64,000 nucleotides of DNA from Stromatinia cepivora (Eukaryota > Ascomycota > Leotiomycetes > Helotiales > Sclerotiniaceae), in contig RCTD01000011.1 in NCBI GenBank assembly GCA_014898415.1, forward strand, positions 496,001 to 560,000. Direction: 5' to 3'. Below the pieces are notes generated by a model that saw nothing but the letters and a program-made list of their open reading frames with translations, was not told the origin of the DNA and did no database searches. The translations under genes were made by a program, and so were the position numbers. How positions within the stretch are numbered: the stretch's first letter is position 1; every line of letters starts with the position of its first letter. Positions 18,181 through 32,700 of this stretch are shown one piece after another.

Positions 18181-20029
18181 TGAATAAATAATAAATAAAT
18201 GAATAAACAAATATAAGATAGTGAATCAATACTTGTATTATATATATATATATATGAATAGTCAATGCAGATATATGTTTATATTATTGAAGATCACGAA
18301 TATATAATAAAAGACTAAAAATAATATAAGTAATAATTTATAAATTATAAAAGAATAAATAATATAAGATTATAATAATAAAAGTGGAGATTAGAGTGAT
18401 ATTAATATAATTATAATAATAATAGTGAATTAAACTATAGAATCAAAAACCTTCTAATTCAGAGCCTATAGCTCTTATTTATACTTTTTCTGATTCTTCA
18501 ATACATCAGAATAATATAACTTTTTCGTTATATTCTTATATTCGTCGAATAAAGATTCTTTATACGAATTAGTCTGTTTTCGTATTATAAATTATTTTCA
18601 GCTTTATTAGCTACAAACAACTAGTTAATCGTTTTCGGTTTTAAAATAACGTTTTCGAATATTAGACTGAATTCAATCGTATACATATGTTTTCGGCTAT
18701 TCGATGCTTTTAGTAAATTCTATATATATATTCGCATTCTTGCTTTTTCGTATAATGATATAATATCGAAGATTCGAATTGTATATAATGTATTTTCAAA
18801 GGTTTGAGGTGATTCCGAATGAAATGTTATATTATTAAATAATGTGATATGAAATATGATTTCTTTTTTCAATTATATAATAATTTATATAATGGATAAT
18901 AGTTTAATAGTTTAATATATAATATACGAGCTTTGGGTCCGGCCCCTCGGTGCCGGAAAAATCAAGAGGAGCTGTCACTCCTTTTATTTTCTGATATCTC
19001 AAAACTTATCTCGCAGCTCGTTCTCCGGAGGAATTATTATTATTATTATTATCACTTATATTCTACGATAAGAGGCTTTATTAACTCTTATCTTTTTGAT
19101 ACAACAAAGATTAATTAGATCATTTGTCTTCTTTTAATTTTTATTAGAAATTTGAAAGCTTTAATTCTTGTTTTTTGATTATTAAATATTAATTAGAATA
19201 TTCTGATTTTTTTAAAAAAATTAATTTTTATAAAAGTATATTTTTTGAAATTTTTATTAAATTTTTTCAATGAAATATTATAATTTTGTTTTTTTAGTAT
19301 TTCTAAAAATATATTTTTAGTTTTTTCCCCAAAAAAATTAAGATCTTTTAAAATCTTATTATTATTATTTTTAGATTTCCAAAAAATTCCTTTTTGACTC
19401 ACTCAGAAAACCCTTCTTAGATTTTCTAAAAATCCTTTTTTAGTTTATTTAGAAAATCTTTCTTAGATTTTCTAAAAATCTCTTTTTCAGATTTCTAAAA
19501 ATATTTCGATTATAATTAAATTATAATTTATTATTTCTATTTAAGATATTATTCTTTTTTACAAATTTCTTTAGATTTAATAATAATAATATTATTTTTT
19601 TAATATAATTTATAGATATTCTTCATTTTATTACTTTTCATAATCTAAAAAATACTTAAAATAATTAAAATATATCAATATGTTCTTTAAAAAAATCTTT
19701 TTTTTTATTATAAAATTCTATTTATAATAATAATTATTTTAATAAGAAAATCAAACTTTGAATTATAATAATCAAACAATTTAGATTTTATTTACTTTTA
19801 TAATAAAATCCAATTATAATATTTATATTATCAAAAAGATATTAATATTATTATAATAATAATTACAAATAAAATTATATATAATAAATAATTTAAAATT
19901 TAATAATTAAATAATATTTATATTGAAAAATAATATTTATAATATTTTAAAAATTAATATTGTTGAAGGTTATATATTTAAGAGTAATAAACCTTATAAT
20001 ATAAAAGTAGTGATTCGTATATTATATAT
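18181..20029. other. Start of the AT-rich block, no gene seen
   Basis: Very AT-rich sequence with no supported coding region. The only notable part is a GC-richer island at about 18,928-19,110, listed separately. The remainder is heavily decayed, presumably RIP-mutated repeat sequence that I could not assign. Confidence 0.6.
18928..19110. other. GC-richer island with hairpins inside AT-rich DNA
   Basis: Within AT-rich sequence, about 100 bp near 18,930-19,030 keep normal GC, including a short hairpin CCGGC...GCCGG (about 18,940-18,957). Further right, GATAAGAG...CTCTTATC forms another (about 19,068-19,093), followed by TTGATACAACA. The right end resembles the 3' end of an LTR (ends ACAACA), so this may be part of a solo LTR whose left end I could not place. 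Confidence 0.35.
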
Positions 20030-20195
20030 TGTTAACTTTTGGTGCAGGAAGTAGTAGTATTGTTGACTATATAGGTTGAATTAAGGATTTATAATTCTAG
20101 TAGGAGTAGAATTGAGGTTATCCCCAAATATGGTCTGTACATCATTGTAGTCTCGTAATCTTAATTCTAATTTTATAATGGTCTCATTTTCAATA
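20030..20195 (-). repeat. 3' LTR of copia element 1
   Basis: 166 bp, starting TGTTAACTTTTGGTGCAGG and ending TTCAATA on the plus strand; the terminal CA has become TA. It matches the right LTR with scattered transitions. Confidence 0.9.
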
Positions 20196-23100
20196 CTCCT
20201 TTATTGAGGATATCCTATTCGATCCTTTTAGGTTACTAATCTCAACATTTTCTTGAATCTTTTGAAAGCAATCTTTGTACAAGATTTCGTTATTCTGTCA
20301 GCAATTATATTGTATATATTGATATAACTAATAGCGATTTTCTTTTTTTCTATCAAATCCCTGATGAAATGATAATTGATATTTATATGTTTGGATTGTT
20401 CATACAAATATAGGTTTTTGGTTAAAGCTAAAATGTTTTGATTGTTATTAAGTATTTGAATCATATCTTTGTTCTTTTCAATATAATTTGATTTGAATAG
20501 GTCTTTGAATATTTATACAATCTATCTTCTTTGTTTGATGAATATTGTTATTATAATATATTCTGATTCTGTATTAAAGGTAATCATAAACATTTGTTTC
20601 TTGTTAGCTCATAATATAAAGCTTTTATAGAATATTATAATTCCCTTTGAAATATTTTTCCGATTATATTTATTACTAATCCAATCTGTATTTGTATATA
20701 TCTTTATTGTATTGTTAGATATATTATATTCTTTACAGATATCAGATTGTACTCCTTTTGGTCTGAACCATAGCTTCTGTTTGATTGTTGATTATAGATA
20801 TCGCATTAGATTCTTCAAAGCTATAGTATAATGTTTTGCTGGTTTTGTTATAAATTGTAAAAGTCTTCCAATTGAGAATACTATATCTAATCGAGTATAT
20901 ATTATTAGATGAATCATACTTCCTATTCGTTGTTGATATTCGTTCATATCTATTAGTTCATCGTTATCGATTGTTGATTGAAGATAGATATAATTCATTA
21001 TTAATAGTTTCTTAATTTGATGTTGTTTATATATAATACTATATTTGATTAATATAATATCGAGATATTCTTTTTGATTTATAATTAATATATACATTTT
21101 TCTATTACAAATAACTCTAACACCTAGGATTTTACTAATCTCCCTTAGATTCTTGATATTAAAACAGATCGATAGTTTTTCATCGAATCAAATGATTTAC
21201 AATGATATATACAATGCAATAACGATATCGTCGATATATATCAGTAATATTATATTATAATCTTTAGATATATATAGATATAGATTTACCAAACTTTGTA
21301 TAAAACTTATATCTAAAAGCTCTTTCTTCAATAATAAACTTTAATCTCTTTCAATTTGCTTTAAACTATATAAGCTTTGTAAAACTTGTAGTATATATTC
21401 CTTTTTGATTTTGATATTTTAAGATGATTCAAAATAGATCTTTTTTTTCAAATGTAATTCAATAAAGATGTTTTTGATATCAAAATATAAATATTCCAAA
21501 TTTTCCTTTGCAATGATAGTTAGGAATAATTTGAATGTATTTAGTTTCATTGTTGATATAAATGTTTCGTTGTAATCCTTTTCTAATATCTGATTGAATT
21601 TTCGAATTATTAATTTTATTTTGAATCATTTTATTTTGTTATTTTTAGTCTTAATTATAAATATCTATTTTGTCGAAACCAGATTACTTTTTTTAAGAAG
21701 TATATATTCTTTCCAAATACCATTTTGAATTAAGGATATGATTTCCTTTTAAATGATTTCCTTTCATTTTTTAGAGTATTCTCGATTCGATATTGCTTTT
21801 TTATAAGTTCTTAGTATTTTGATTCCTAGAACTTCTTCAATCGGATATACTACACCTTTTGTATTATTTATATCTATCAACGAAATTATGAAATCTAAAA
21901 CGATCTTGTCTTTGATATAAAGATCCATTTTATAAATAATTGGGATTATAATCATAACATGTTCTATATTTTCTTAAGTTTTGGCTTATATAGATATTAC
22001 AATCAATACCCTTATAATCTTGCTTTCCTATTCTTTTTCAAGATCTTGTTTTATATCTCTTTTCCGTTTTCGTATTAAATACCTTAAGGATTCGTCTTTA
22101 AGATCCATTTTATTCTTTTATTCGATCTCAAATGATTATAGATTTACTTCGCTTTTTGATCCTATTGAAATAGATTTATCAGTAAAATTTAAAACAATCT
22201 TAAATTTTATTCCTAATACAAATTCAGGGTTTGCAGAAGTTGACTTTTAGACTGGACCTTTTGAAATAATAAATTCGATATCTGAAATATCTTTAAAAGA
22301 AAATTCTTGATTTATTTTCTGGATATTATTATCTTCATTTTTATTATATATTGATATTAATATATCTAATTTATTTAATCTCAATTTAACAATTGGAGTA
22401 TTTAATATAATCATTGAACTCGGTATAATATCTATTGGAGAAAATATTTGGAATAAAGATAATACAAGTATTGTATTTGGTATTGAAGATAAAGAAGATA
22501 CTTTATTTGTTGTTGGTCTATTATAAGGTTTTCGATCTGGTTTTATATTCTTTATTCCTTGTAAATCTGATTTATAATTTCTTAATTTAAAATCCAAATC
22601 TCTTTTTCGATGAGATTCATTTATGATTACTTTACTTGATCGAAATATATAATCTAATTCTAGAAAATACACTTTGATATATTTGTTTATAATTTTTGAA
22701 TATCTTAAAAATATATCGACTCTCGAAGTATTCCACAATTTATCATATTTTTGCCCTTTTGGAATAATCTTGAAATTGATATAAATATAATATTTGCTCT
22801 CCCAAACTTTATATATCTCTATATCTGGTACTATATCTGTAAAAGTTTTTATAGAAGATCGATCTATTCCGTTCATATCAGGACCAATATTAATGCGATT
22901 CCTGATATAAATATCGTATTCTATAATTTCATTCCAAAATTCTAATAATAATCCAGCTTCTTTTAGCATTATTTTTATATCTATCTCTGTAATCTTTATA
23001 TTCTGTTCTGTAGATCTGTTTTGATATAAAAAAGCAATTATTATAATTTCGGATTATATACCTAATAATCATTTACAAATAACTTATAAGAGTTCCAATA

Positions 23101-25346
23101 TATTGTCAATCCTAACTATAATGATCTTTTCTTTAGTAATTAATTCCATCTCCTTTTTCCAAGTTTTCAATATTTGAATTGTATTATCTTTTTGTTTAAA
23201 TAATATAATCCAATTTACTCTTATATAATTGTCAATGATTAATATGAAATAACAATTCCCTCAAATCGATTTTAAGAATGATTCTATAATATCGAAATAT
23301 ATAAATTCGAGTCTCTTTGATTTGTATAGACTCAATTACTTCGAAATATAATTGATCATCTTAGTGAATATATATACTTTATAGATATCTAATTCAATTA
23401 GGATCTTTATTGATTTGATTATATTGAATACCTTATATAGATTCTTGATCTTGTTTAGATCTAGATGATTGAATCTTTGATGCTATAATAGGTATCTCTT
23501 TTTCTCCTTAAATATTAATTCATTATTGATATCTTTGATACTATCGATTATCTTTAAAGAAAAGTCTTTTTCCTGATCATTTTGGTATACACTAGAACAG
23601 AGAGCTATATTCTTATATCCTTTGGTCATATATGAAATCATATACATTCTGTTTTGTATTCTAGTATGGATAACTTTCTTATTGTCCTTCTTGAAATATA
23701 TATAATGAAAATTGAATTCCCCTTGCAACTCTGTTTCGCAGATCCTTTTTCCTAACAGCAAATTTACTTTTAGCCCTGGTATATATAATATATTTGAAAA
23801 TAACATCTTAGAATTATCTTTGTATATTATATCTATTAAACCCTAATAACGATAATATATTATTCCCTTATTAATCTTTATCCTTCGTTTAATAATAAAT
23901 TCTATTAATCTGAATAATAAAGGTTGATCAAATATATATGAAGAAATGTCTATATCGGTATACCATTTGCTAAAGAAAGCCTTACTAATGGTTTCCTTTA
24001 TTAAATTACAATCTTCCTTTATTATATCTTCAATATTGGAATCTAATTCAAAAATATTGTTAATAGAATATACTTGATCTTTCTTATTGAAATAAATCTT
24101 CTTCGGATTCAATGATCTTTTTCTCTTTTGATAACGAAGATAATTACGAAGGAGTTTACTGGCTCGCATTAAATGTAGGCAGTCTCGTATATAATGATCT
24201 TCCTTTTAATACAGATCACAAATATTATTTGGGATCTCGAAATCTGATTCTTAGTGTCGAGAAGTATATCTAGATTTTTTTATAATTTACATTAGCTTTG
24301 ATCCATCCTTAAAACAAAGTTTTTTAATTTATAAATACTTGATTTTATTATCGATATTAAAATTGATTTGGATATCCAATATATCTATTATTTTTTGATA
24401 ATCGATTGAAAGATTATATATTAAAACTAAAAACAAAACAATATCTTAATATATTGATCGATAACTTTTATCTATAGTTTCTAGTTTCCTTTTATACTCT
24501 TTCAATTTGTCCTAAACTTCGATAATGATTATATCGGGATGGATATTGGATTGGAATTTGAAGTTCTGGATTATCATTATATATATATTGATTATGATTG
24601 CACTGATTCTGGTATATTTTGATTTAAAGTATTTCCAGAATATATATATTATTGAATATTTGTTGGTAAAGGCTTTATTGTTATTATTAAGTATTGTGCA
24701 AATATATAATAATGTATTCGCTTTGTTCTTTAAGTATTCCGATTTCAATTTGATATTGTAATATATATGATTATTGATTTTGTAGACAGATACTATATTA
24801 GATCCTGTAATCTATATATATTCGTTTAATGTTTGATCAATTATATAAAACCATTCTTTCCCTCTCAATTGTATCTTCATTTATCTGAATCATTATTTAT
24901 GATTGTTTTGATCGAACTTCAAAGAATTGTTTGATTCCGATATTATAAAGGTTTCTTGTTATTTGATGAGTATCAAAGATAATTTTCAGATTTTTAAGAT
25001 AATCTTAAAAAAAAAGATATACAACAAATAAATTCAAAATAATAAAGAAATATAAAAATAAAATAATAAAAAAATTCATAAGATTATATTGTAATATGTT
25101 TTCTTATAATTATACAAATTTGCTCTTCGCTTTTGTTATAATTCTGTATCGGTATTATACAGATTGTTCTCCGTTCTGGTCTATAATATTATGAATTATA
25201 AACTATATTATCGTATTTCAACTCTACTTCAATAACACTATATGAAAACTCTGATTTTCATTCTATTCCATTTCTATTAATTATATTAATCCTTTCTCGA
25301 TTTGCTTTGCTTTCTAATCACTATTATACAACCGGATTTTATAATC

Positions 25347-25512
25347 TGTTAACTTTTGATACAGAAAGTAATAGTATTATTGATTATATAGATTGAACTA
25401 AGGATCTATAATTCTAATAGAAGTAGAATTAAGGTTATCCCCAAATATGGTCTGTGCATCATTGTGGTCTCATGACCTCAATTCTAATCCTATGATGGTC
25501 TCATTTCCAACA
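25347..25512 (-). repeat. 5' LTR of copia element 1
   Basis: 166 bp, TGTT...AACA intact at both ends. It contains an inverted pair around the AGAATT/AATTCT core, as described for the family. Confidence 0.9.
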
Positions 25513-25925
25513 TATATGAATTAGTAAATATAAAATTATAATAATATAAATAAGGTTTTATAATAATATAATATCGTATATAATTAATAATACTAGTTAA
25601 ATTATAGAATTATAAATCTTCATTTCGGGACTTATAATTTTTCTTTATATCTTTTTTGAATTCTTTAATATATCAATATCTCATATCTATTCGTTAATTC
25701 AAATAAAGATTCCTTATTTCGGATACTCTTGATTCGTATAATAAAGATTTTTTATATCCCTATCAATACTCTTGATCTTCATCAAATAAAGATTCTTTAT
25801 AGAAATATCTTTATATTCGATGTTTTTGATTATATTATTGATTCGATATAATTCGTATTTATATTTATATTGATTGAATATTTATATAATACAAATATTA
25901 AAATTATATAATATATATAATATAT

Positions 25926-26141
25926 TGTCGGGATAACTGTATACGGGGAAGTGAAGCTTATCAACGAACGTATAGAACTCTTTGGTTATTAATACGTTTT
26001 GATTTGCCTAGAGAGCTAGAAACTATGGAGGGTGAAAAACTATATAATGGTGTATGTCGAGGCACTAGTGCGAGCAGTAGTGCCCACGTGATCCTTACCA
26101 TCCTTACCATCCTTACCATGCACGTGATTCATATTCCGACA
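25926..26141 (+). mobile_element. Small LTR-like element, copy 1 (3-unit array)
   Basis: 216 bp with ends TGTCGGGATA...TATTCCGACA and the 5-bp flanking duplication TATAT. It is the least mutated of three copies in the window. It carries three perfect 9-bp units CCTTACCAT (26,093-26,119), flanked on each side by a CACGTG palindrome (26,085-26,090 and 26,121-26,126). A GGCACTA/TAGTGCC inverted pair lies just left (26,061-26,084). TG...CA ends and 5-bp duplications fit a solo LTR; a terminal-inverted-repeat element is the alternative. It has no coding capacity. Confidence 0.8.
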
Positions 26142-26251
26142 TATATATATAAAGATTTCAAAAAGATTTATATAAATCTTTTATATATAATTCCAAATAA
26201 ATAATATATTATTTATATATTATATATTATATATTATATAATAAATGAATA

Positions 26252-28100
26252 ACATGGTTTATCAGTGTACGGGTCATATCAATATGCTGATCACTTTCAT
26301 CTCAATTCATTCTCTTCTCTTTCAACATACGTTTTATCAATAATCCATAATAAATTCGAATAATCAAAAAACCCATATACTCCTTACTATCGAAGTTATT
26401 CAAAAAGATAAAAAAACAAGCATTCGAAAGATTACAAAAATATATATCTCAAATACAATATTACAGTATAGAATTAATAGTATTACTTCCCGTTCTGAAT
26501 ATCGATCTAAATCTTATAATCTTTCAAAACTAGAAGAGAATATCATTTCTGAATATATACTCGATATAAATATAAAAGGATTTCCATCTAAATTAAGAAA
26601 TATAAAAAATATAACGAATCATATTCTTAAATCGAAGAATACAAAATATATTGAGAAGCTCTAGATACATCGATTTGTAAAACGTTGAATCGAATTAAAG
26701 ATATGTTTTAATTGTATTTATGATTTTCAAAGGATTCTTTACAAAGATTCTAAATTCATTGAAAAATAGTTTCGATTAATTTTGAATATACAAGCGAAAT
26801 ACAATATTCTCAATAGCGATTTCTACAATTTCGATGAAACAGACTTTATAATAAGGATTATATACCCCGGAATAATTATAATTAATATTGAACGAAATAA
26901 TAGAAACAAAGCAATATAATTAGATAATAAAGAATAAGTTACAGCGATTATATATAGTAATAAGAAAAGTGAAATTATACTCTCATTTCTAATGATTCAA
27001 GAATAGGTTCATCTTTTCAATTGATATACTGAAACCGATTTTCCTATAAATTGGACTATTAAACTTATATCTAATGGATAAACAAACAATGAAACAGATT
27101 TAGAATAATTGAAATACTTCGATAAGCATACTTTGAATCGAAGAAAGAGCAAATATCGAATATTGGTACTAAACAGGCATGAAAACTATGAATCAGTAGC
27201 TTTTCAATTATACTACAAAGAGAATGATATTATATATCTAAAATTATCATCATATTCAAATTATTTAATTCAACCATTTAATATAAACTGTTTTAGCAAT
27301 CTAAAACATTTATATAATACTCAAATTGATGGATTTATCAAAACATATATCAATCATATTTCGAAAGTTGAATTCTTTATAGTTTTCAAAACTACATACC
27401 AAGGATCGATCACGATTCAGATTATAAAATCAAAATTTCGAGAAATAGATTTAATACCTTTTGATCTTGAAATTATACTTTCGAAATTGAATATTCGAAT
27501 TTGTATATCTACTCCCTTTTCTTTCAATCAAGATTTATAGATCTTTCAAACCCTTTACAATTCAATTGAAATTCTTTTACAATCAATTTTAATAAAATCT
27601 CGAATAATTTATTATTAATCAAATTCCCTTATATCTATATTCAAAACTGTATTAGTTTTAGTTAAGGATACAGAAAGATTGATATATGAAAATACACTTT
27701 TAAATACAGAGATTCATATACTTCAAACAGCAAATAAGGTATTAAATAAATATCGATATACAAAAAAAACTCAATTATATTAAAAAGGAGTACTTATTAA
27801 ACAAAAGATTTTCGATATATTATCTCAGTAAAAAATTGATATTCAAATTCAATATGACAAGTATCAAAAAGGGGGGAATTCTAATAAAAAAGCATTTTCT
27901 AATCGATACTATAATAAGTATAGAATAACTGGATATAATACAAGGATTTGTCAAAATAATATAATAGATCCTAGATTATTATAATTTTCATAGTTTTAAT
28001 CAATTGATTTAATGGTTGTTCAATAATATGAATTTGAAAGAGTAAATTGAAGTGAAAGTGACCCGCACACTGATATAACCTGCACACTGATAAACCACGT
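26252..28100 (+). mobile_element. Fot1/pogo-type DNA transposon (decayed)
   Basis: 1849 bp flanked by TA on both sides (26,250-26,251 and 28,101-28,102), with terminal inverted repeats beginning AC(A/G)TGGTTTATCAGTGT and extending to about 50 bp. Size, TA duplication and protein all fit the Fot1/pogo group of the Tc1-mariner superfamily. The plus-strand transposase is broken by stops. I can follow a helix-turn-helix/CENP-B-like region (about 26,390-26,700, e.g. NTILQYRINSITSRSEYRS), a first catalytic-Asp region DFYNFDETDF (about 26,820-26,860), and the later DDE half in the ORF at 27,109-27,540 (YRILVLNRHENYESVAF, IQPFNINCFSNLKHLY, KVEFF). The expected DGH catalytic Asp reads NRH, a change G-to-A decay would give. 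No functional enzyme can be made. Confidence 0.88.
27109..27540 (+). pseudogene. Transposase DDE-domain fragment of the pogo element
   Basis: The longest open piece (143 codons) of the broken transposase. It contains the C-terminal half of the DDE core and ends in SKLNIRICISTP, matching the usual end of fungal pogo transposases. The second catalytic position sits in LNRHENYES where LDGHxSH is expected, so it is inactive even apart from upstream stops. Confidence 0.8.
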
Positions 28101-28649
28101 TATATAAAGATTTTATATATATAATATTATAAAATTAGATATTTAAATTATAAAGTAATTTAAAGAGTTTTTATTATATTTAAAAATAATATTCTTTTTT
28201 AATAAATACTTCTTTAAATTATTTCAATAAATCTTAATAATTTAATTCTTTTTAATGATTTTTGTGAAATTACTAGTTAATTATTTATTAATTGATATCT
28301 ATATTAATTTAATTAGATTTTTATTTATTAAATTTTTAATTGATTAATTTTTATATTAATATATTTACTTTTATTATAATATATAGAGTTTTGTAATATA
28401 AATATAATAGTTTTATTATTTATATATAATAAAAATATATTTTGATTATATTAATTTAGTTTTATAGAATTTGATAAAATTGAATATATATTGAATTATA
28501 ATTAGAATATATATTTGTAAATTATTAATTCTTTTAGAAGATCTTTTTAAAGATTTAGAAATATTGTTTTTTTTTAGTTTTGATTTATTTTGATTTGAGG
28601 GGTTTTTTTTATAATTAGTTTCGATTTGATATAAATATTAATATATATT
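28101..28649. other. AT-rich spacer, nothing assigned
   Basis: Sequence between the pogo element and the second small LTR-like element. It is almost entirely A and T with no coding signal I can support. Confidence 0.6.
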
Positions 28650-29034
28650 TGTCGGAATATGAATCACATGTATGGTAAGGATGGTAAGGATGGTAAGGAT
28701 GATAAGGATGGTAAGGATGATAAGGATAGTAAGGATGGTAAGGATAATAAGGATAGTAAGGATGATAAGGATAGTAAGGATGATAAAGATGATAAAGATA
28801 GTAAGAATAATAAGGATAGTAAAGATGATAAGGATGATAAGGATGGTAAAGATAGTAAGGATGGTAAGGATTATATATTTATTAATATTCACATTAATAC
28901 TTCGGTATATATTATCATATAACTCTTCACCTTCTATAAATTCTAACTTTTCAGGCAAATCAAAACATATTAACCATAAGAGTTGAATACGTTCGTTGAT
29001 AAGCTTCACTTCCCCGTATACAGTTGTCCCGATA
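28650..29034 (-). mobile_element. Small LTR-like element, copy 2 (22-unit array)
   Basis: 385 bp, inverted relative to copy 1, starting TGTCGGAATATG and ending CCCGATA (terminal CA now TA), with a perfect 5-bp duplication ATATT on both sides. It holds 22 units of the 9-bp repeat (plus-strand GGTAAGGAT) at 28,674-28,871. The variants (GATAAGGAT, AGTAAGGAT, AATAAGGAT, GATAAAGAT) are all G-to-A derivatives. Without the array it is about 187 bp, like the other copies. The two ORFs covering it are products of the repeat. Confidence 0.85.
28674..28871. repeat. 9-bp tandem array, 22 units
   Basis: Uninterrupted 9-bp periodicity inside the small LTR-like element; the ancestral unit is GGTAAGGAT on the plus strand, and every variant is explained by G-to-A change. 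Confidence 0.95.
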
Positions 29035-30149
29035 ATATTGTAATTTAATAAATACCATTTTAAATATTTCAAAATATTAATTAAAAAAAGGAATTAATAT
29101 TTTTAAGAAAAATATCTCTTTATAATAAAATAATAATATTTCAATAAATTTAAAGAAATTTCATATTTTCTTTATATTCTTTAATATAAAATTCATAAAT
29201 CATTATGAATCTTCAAATATTATATTCGAATTTATATAATACTATTAATACTATAATTATATAATTCGTATTATAATCATATAATATTATTTATATTACG
29301 ATTATATAATATTATTTGTATTATGATTATATGATATTATTCGTACTATAATCATATATTATTATTCATACTACAATCGAAATCGTCGATATAAAAGTAT
29401 TTAAATAAAGAAACCTAATTAATCGAATACCAAAAGTATTCGAATAAAGAACCTTTATAATATTAATTAAAATAATTAAGATAATAAATCTTTATTTAAA
29501 TCAATGAATAAAAACAAAATATTGATATATAAAATAATTCGAAAAAAAAACATATAAAAAGATTATACCTTCAATATTGAAGATTAAAAATCTAAATCAA
29601 AATATTATTCAATATTATTAATTATATATAATGTAATACCCTTATACAATTCTATATTATTATTATAATTTCATAATTGCTTATTCCATTATAATCTCCG
29701 AATCATTATTTCCAAATTATAAAGTTTACTATCTTCAAATATATAATCTTTAATAGATTATAAAATTCAAAAAACTCTAAAATAATTATAATTATAAAAA
29801 AACAATTATACAATCAAAACTCTTTATTATTTAAAATCGATATAAACCCTAATCATTATTATATATCATTATATATCGATATCATATCGAATATCATCAA
29901 ATCTATTATTATATATTGATATAATATCAAAATTACTCTTTTTTCAAATATCTCATTTAATATATATCAATTATATATTATTATATATTGATATTATATC
30001 GAATATTATCAAATCTATCATTATATATTGATATAATATCGAATACTATATATAATATCGAAATAATAATAATTTTATATCAAATGAATGTCATATAAAT
30101 TATAAATTTAAATTAAATAGATTTAATAATAATTTAATTAAAGCTTCAA
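29035..30149. repeat. AT-rich stretch with short tandem and dispersed repeats
   Basis: No coding region. At about 29,255-29,370 a roughly 25-28-bp unit (ATATAATATTATTyrTAyTAyrATT type) recurs four to five times. At about 29,850-30,060 a motif around TATATTGATATAATATCGAATA recurs irregularly. The rest is AT-rich. It could be the 5' part of the plus-strand copia remnant that follows. Confidence 0.5.
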
Positions 30150-31600
<1,451 letters not shown>

Positions 31601-32700
31601 TATAATAATACTTTATTGATATATTTGATATAATTTATTATTTTTTTTATTAATAGTTATATAATTGTATTAATAATTTATAAATAAATCAATAAATAAA
31701 GATGAATTGAAAGATATTATTAACAAAAAGGATAAAAAGAAAATCCTTGAGGTTCTTTTGATTTGATCTAAATTATCGAAATCTATTCGCGTTTTGTTAA
31801 TGAAATTAATATATCGAAAAATAGTTAAAGATAAAATCAAAAATATTTAAAGTATTAATGAAATATTAATGAAAAAGTTATAAATTATTGTATCTCAAAT
31901 AATCAAAACGAAATTTGTTGGAAAAACTTTCAAATCGATTTTTGTCAAAAGAAAAGCATCAGAATCGATTGAATTTTTTGATAATGATAATGAGGATCTA
32001 TAATAATTTAATACTAAATTATTGAATTTTAAAAAGTTTAAAAAGAAAAGATCTCAATAATTAATATATTATTTCTATTTCCAATAAATTCTGATAAATT
32101 AAATCCAATTCTTGAAGCAAATATAATATTATCGATCGATTATCAAGAAATGCTAATAACTTTAATAAAATCAATAGTATTTATAATAGAAAAGATAATA
32201 ATTCAAATTAAATATCTCGATTTTTTGAAGGACTTTAATAATGATAATATAAATATTATTCTAGATAAATATAATTAATTAATGAAAGAACTTTTAAATC
32301 AATATAATAAATTGAATTTAATTAATCAATAATTAAATATTAATAGATTTTTTAAATTTTGATTATAAAATATAGATAAATCTTTTCTTATATCTATTTT
32401 TGTAATGATTCCACAAATTTCCTATTGGAATCTTATTATCGAAAAATATATTCAGCGAATATTCTATCAATTGATAAAATCGGATATTAATGAAGATTTG
32501 AATAATATAAATGAAAATGAATCATTGAAGAAAGAGGTATAAAAGCAAAAGAAATATAAATATCTGGTGGCGAAGTAAAGGTAATATATTTTTAATGATA
32601 TATTAGAATAAATAGATTGAATAAACATTTTTAAATATAAATATTCTAATTTTCTAATATGAATATAAATCTCCTTTGTTTTTATAATATATTTTGATAA
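31601..32700. other. AT-rich stretch with an unassigned, possibly coding remnant
   Basis: On the plus strand, about 31,700-32,580 keeps long open pieces rich in Lys, Ile, Asn and Glu (for example around ANIILSIDYQEMLITLIKS) with gag-like character, but I recognise no family. The 3' LTR of the adjacent minus-strand gypsy element (Gy-A) could lie here; I could not identify it. Confidence 0.4.

Larger units (their letters stand above)
20030..25512 (-). mobile_element. Ty1/copia element 1 (full length, RIP-decayed)
   Basis: A complete copia-type LTR retrotransposon on the minus strand, 5483 bp, bounded by 166-bp LTRs and a perfect 5-bp duplication TATAT (20,025-20,029 and 25,513-25,517). In coding order (right to left) I see gag-like sequence (24,512-24,748), a protease/pre-integrase region (about 23,480-24,170, with the NILYIPGLKVNLL type motif), integrase C-part (22,247-22,969), reverse transcriptase with an intact YIDDIVI box (about 21,200-21,260), KPAKHYTIALKNLMRYL (20,792-21,097), and the RNase H end HININYHFIRDLIE (20,228-20,464). 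The frame is broken by many stops, mostly explainable as C-to-T changes. A purine tract AATAAAGGAG directly abuts the left (3') LTR. Confidence 0.92.

Noticed and set aside
28674..28871. Possible CRISPR-like array
   Set aside because: Units are 9 bp with no spacers, in a eukaryotic transposon context; it is a minisatellite.
28638..29072. ORFs with KDG/KDD/KDS repeats or ILTILTIL repeats
   Set aside because: A 9-bp array is a multiple of three and is open in several frames; the element has no other coding signal, and copy 1 with three units lacks the ORF.
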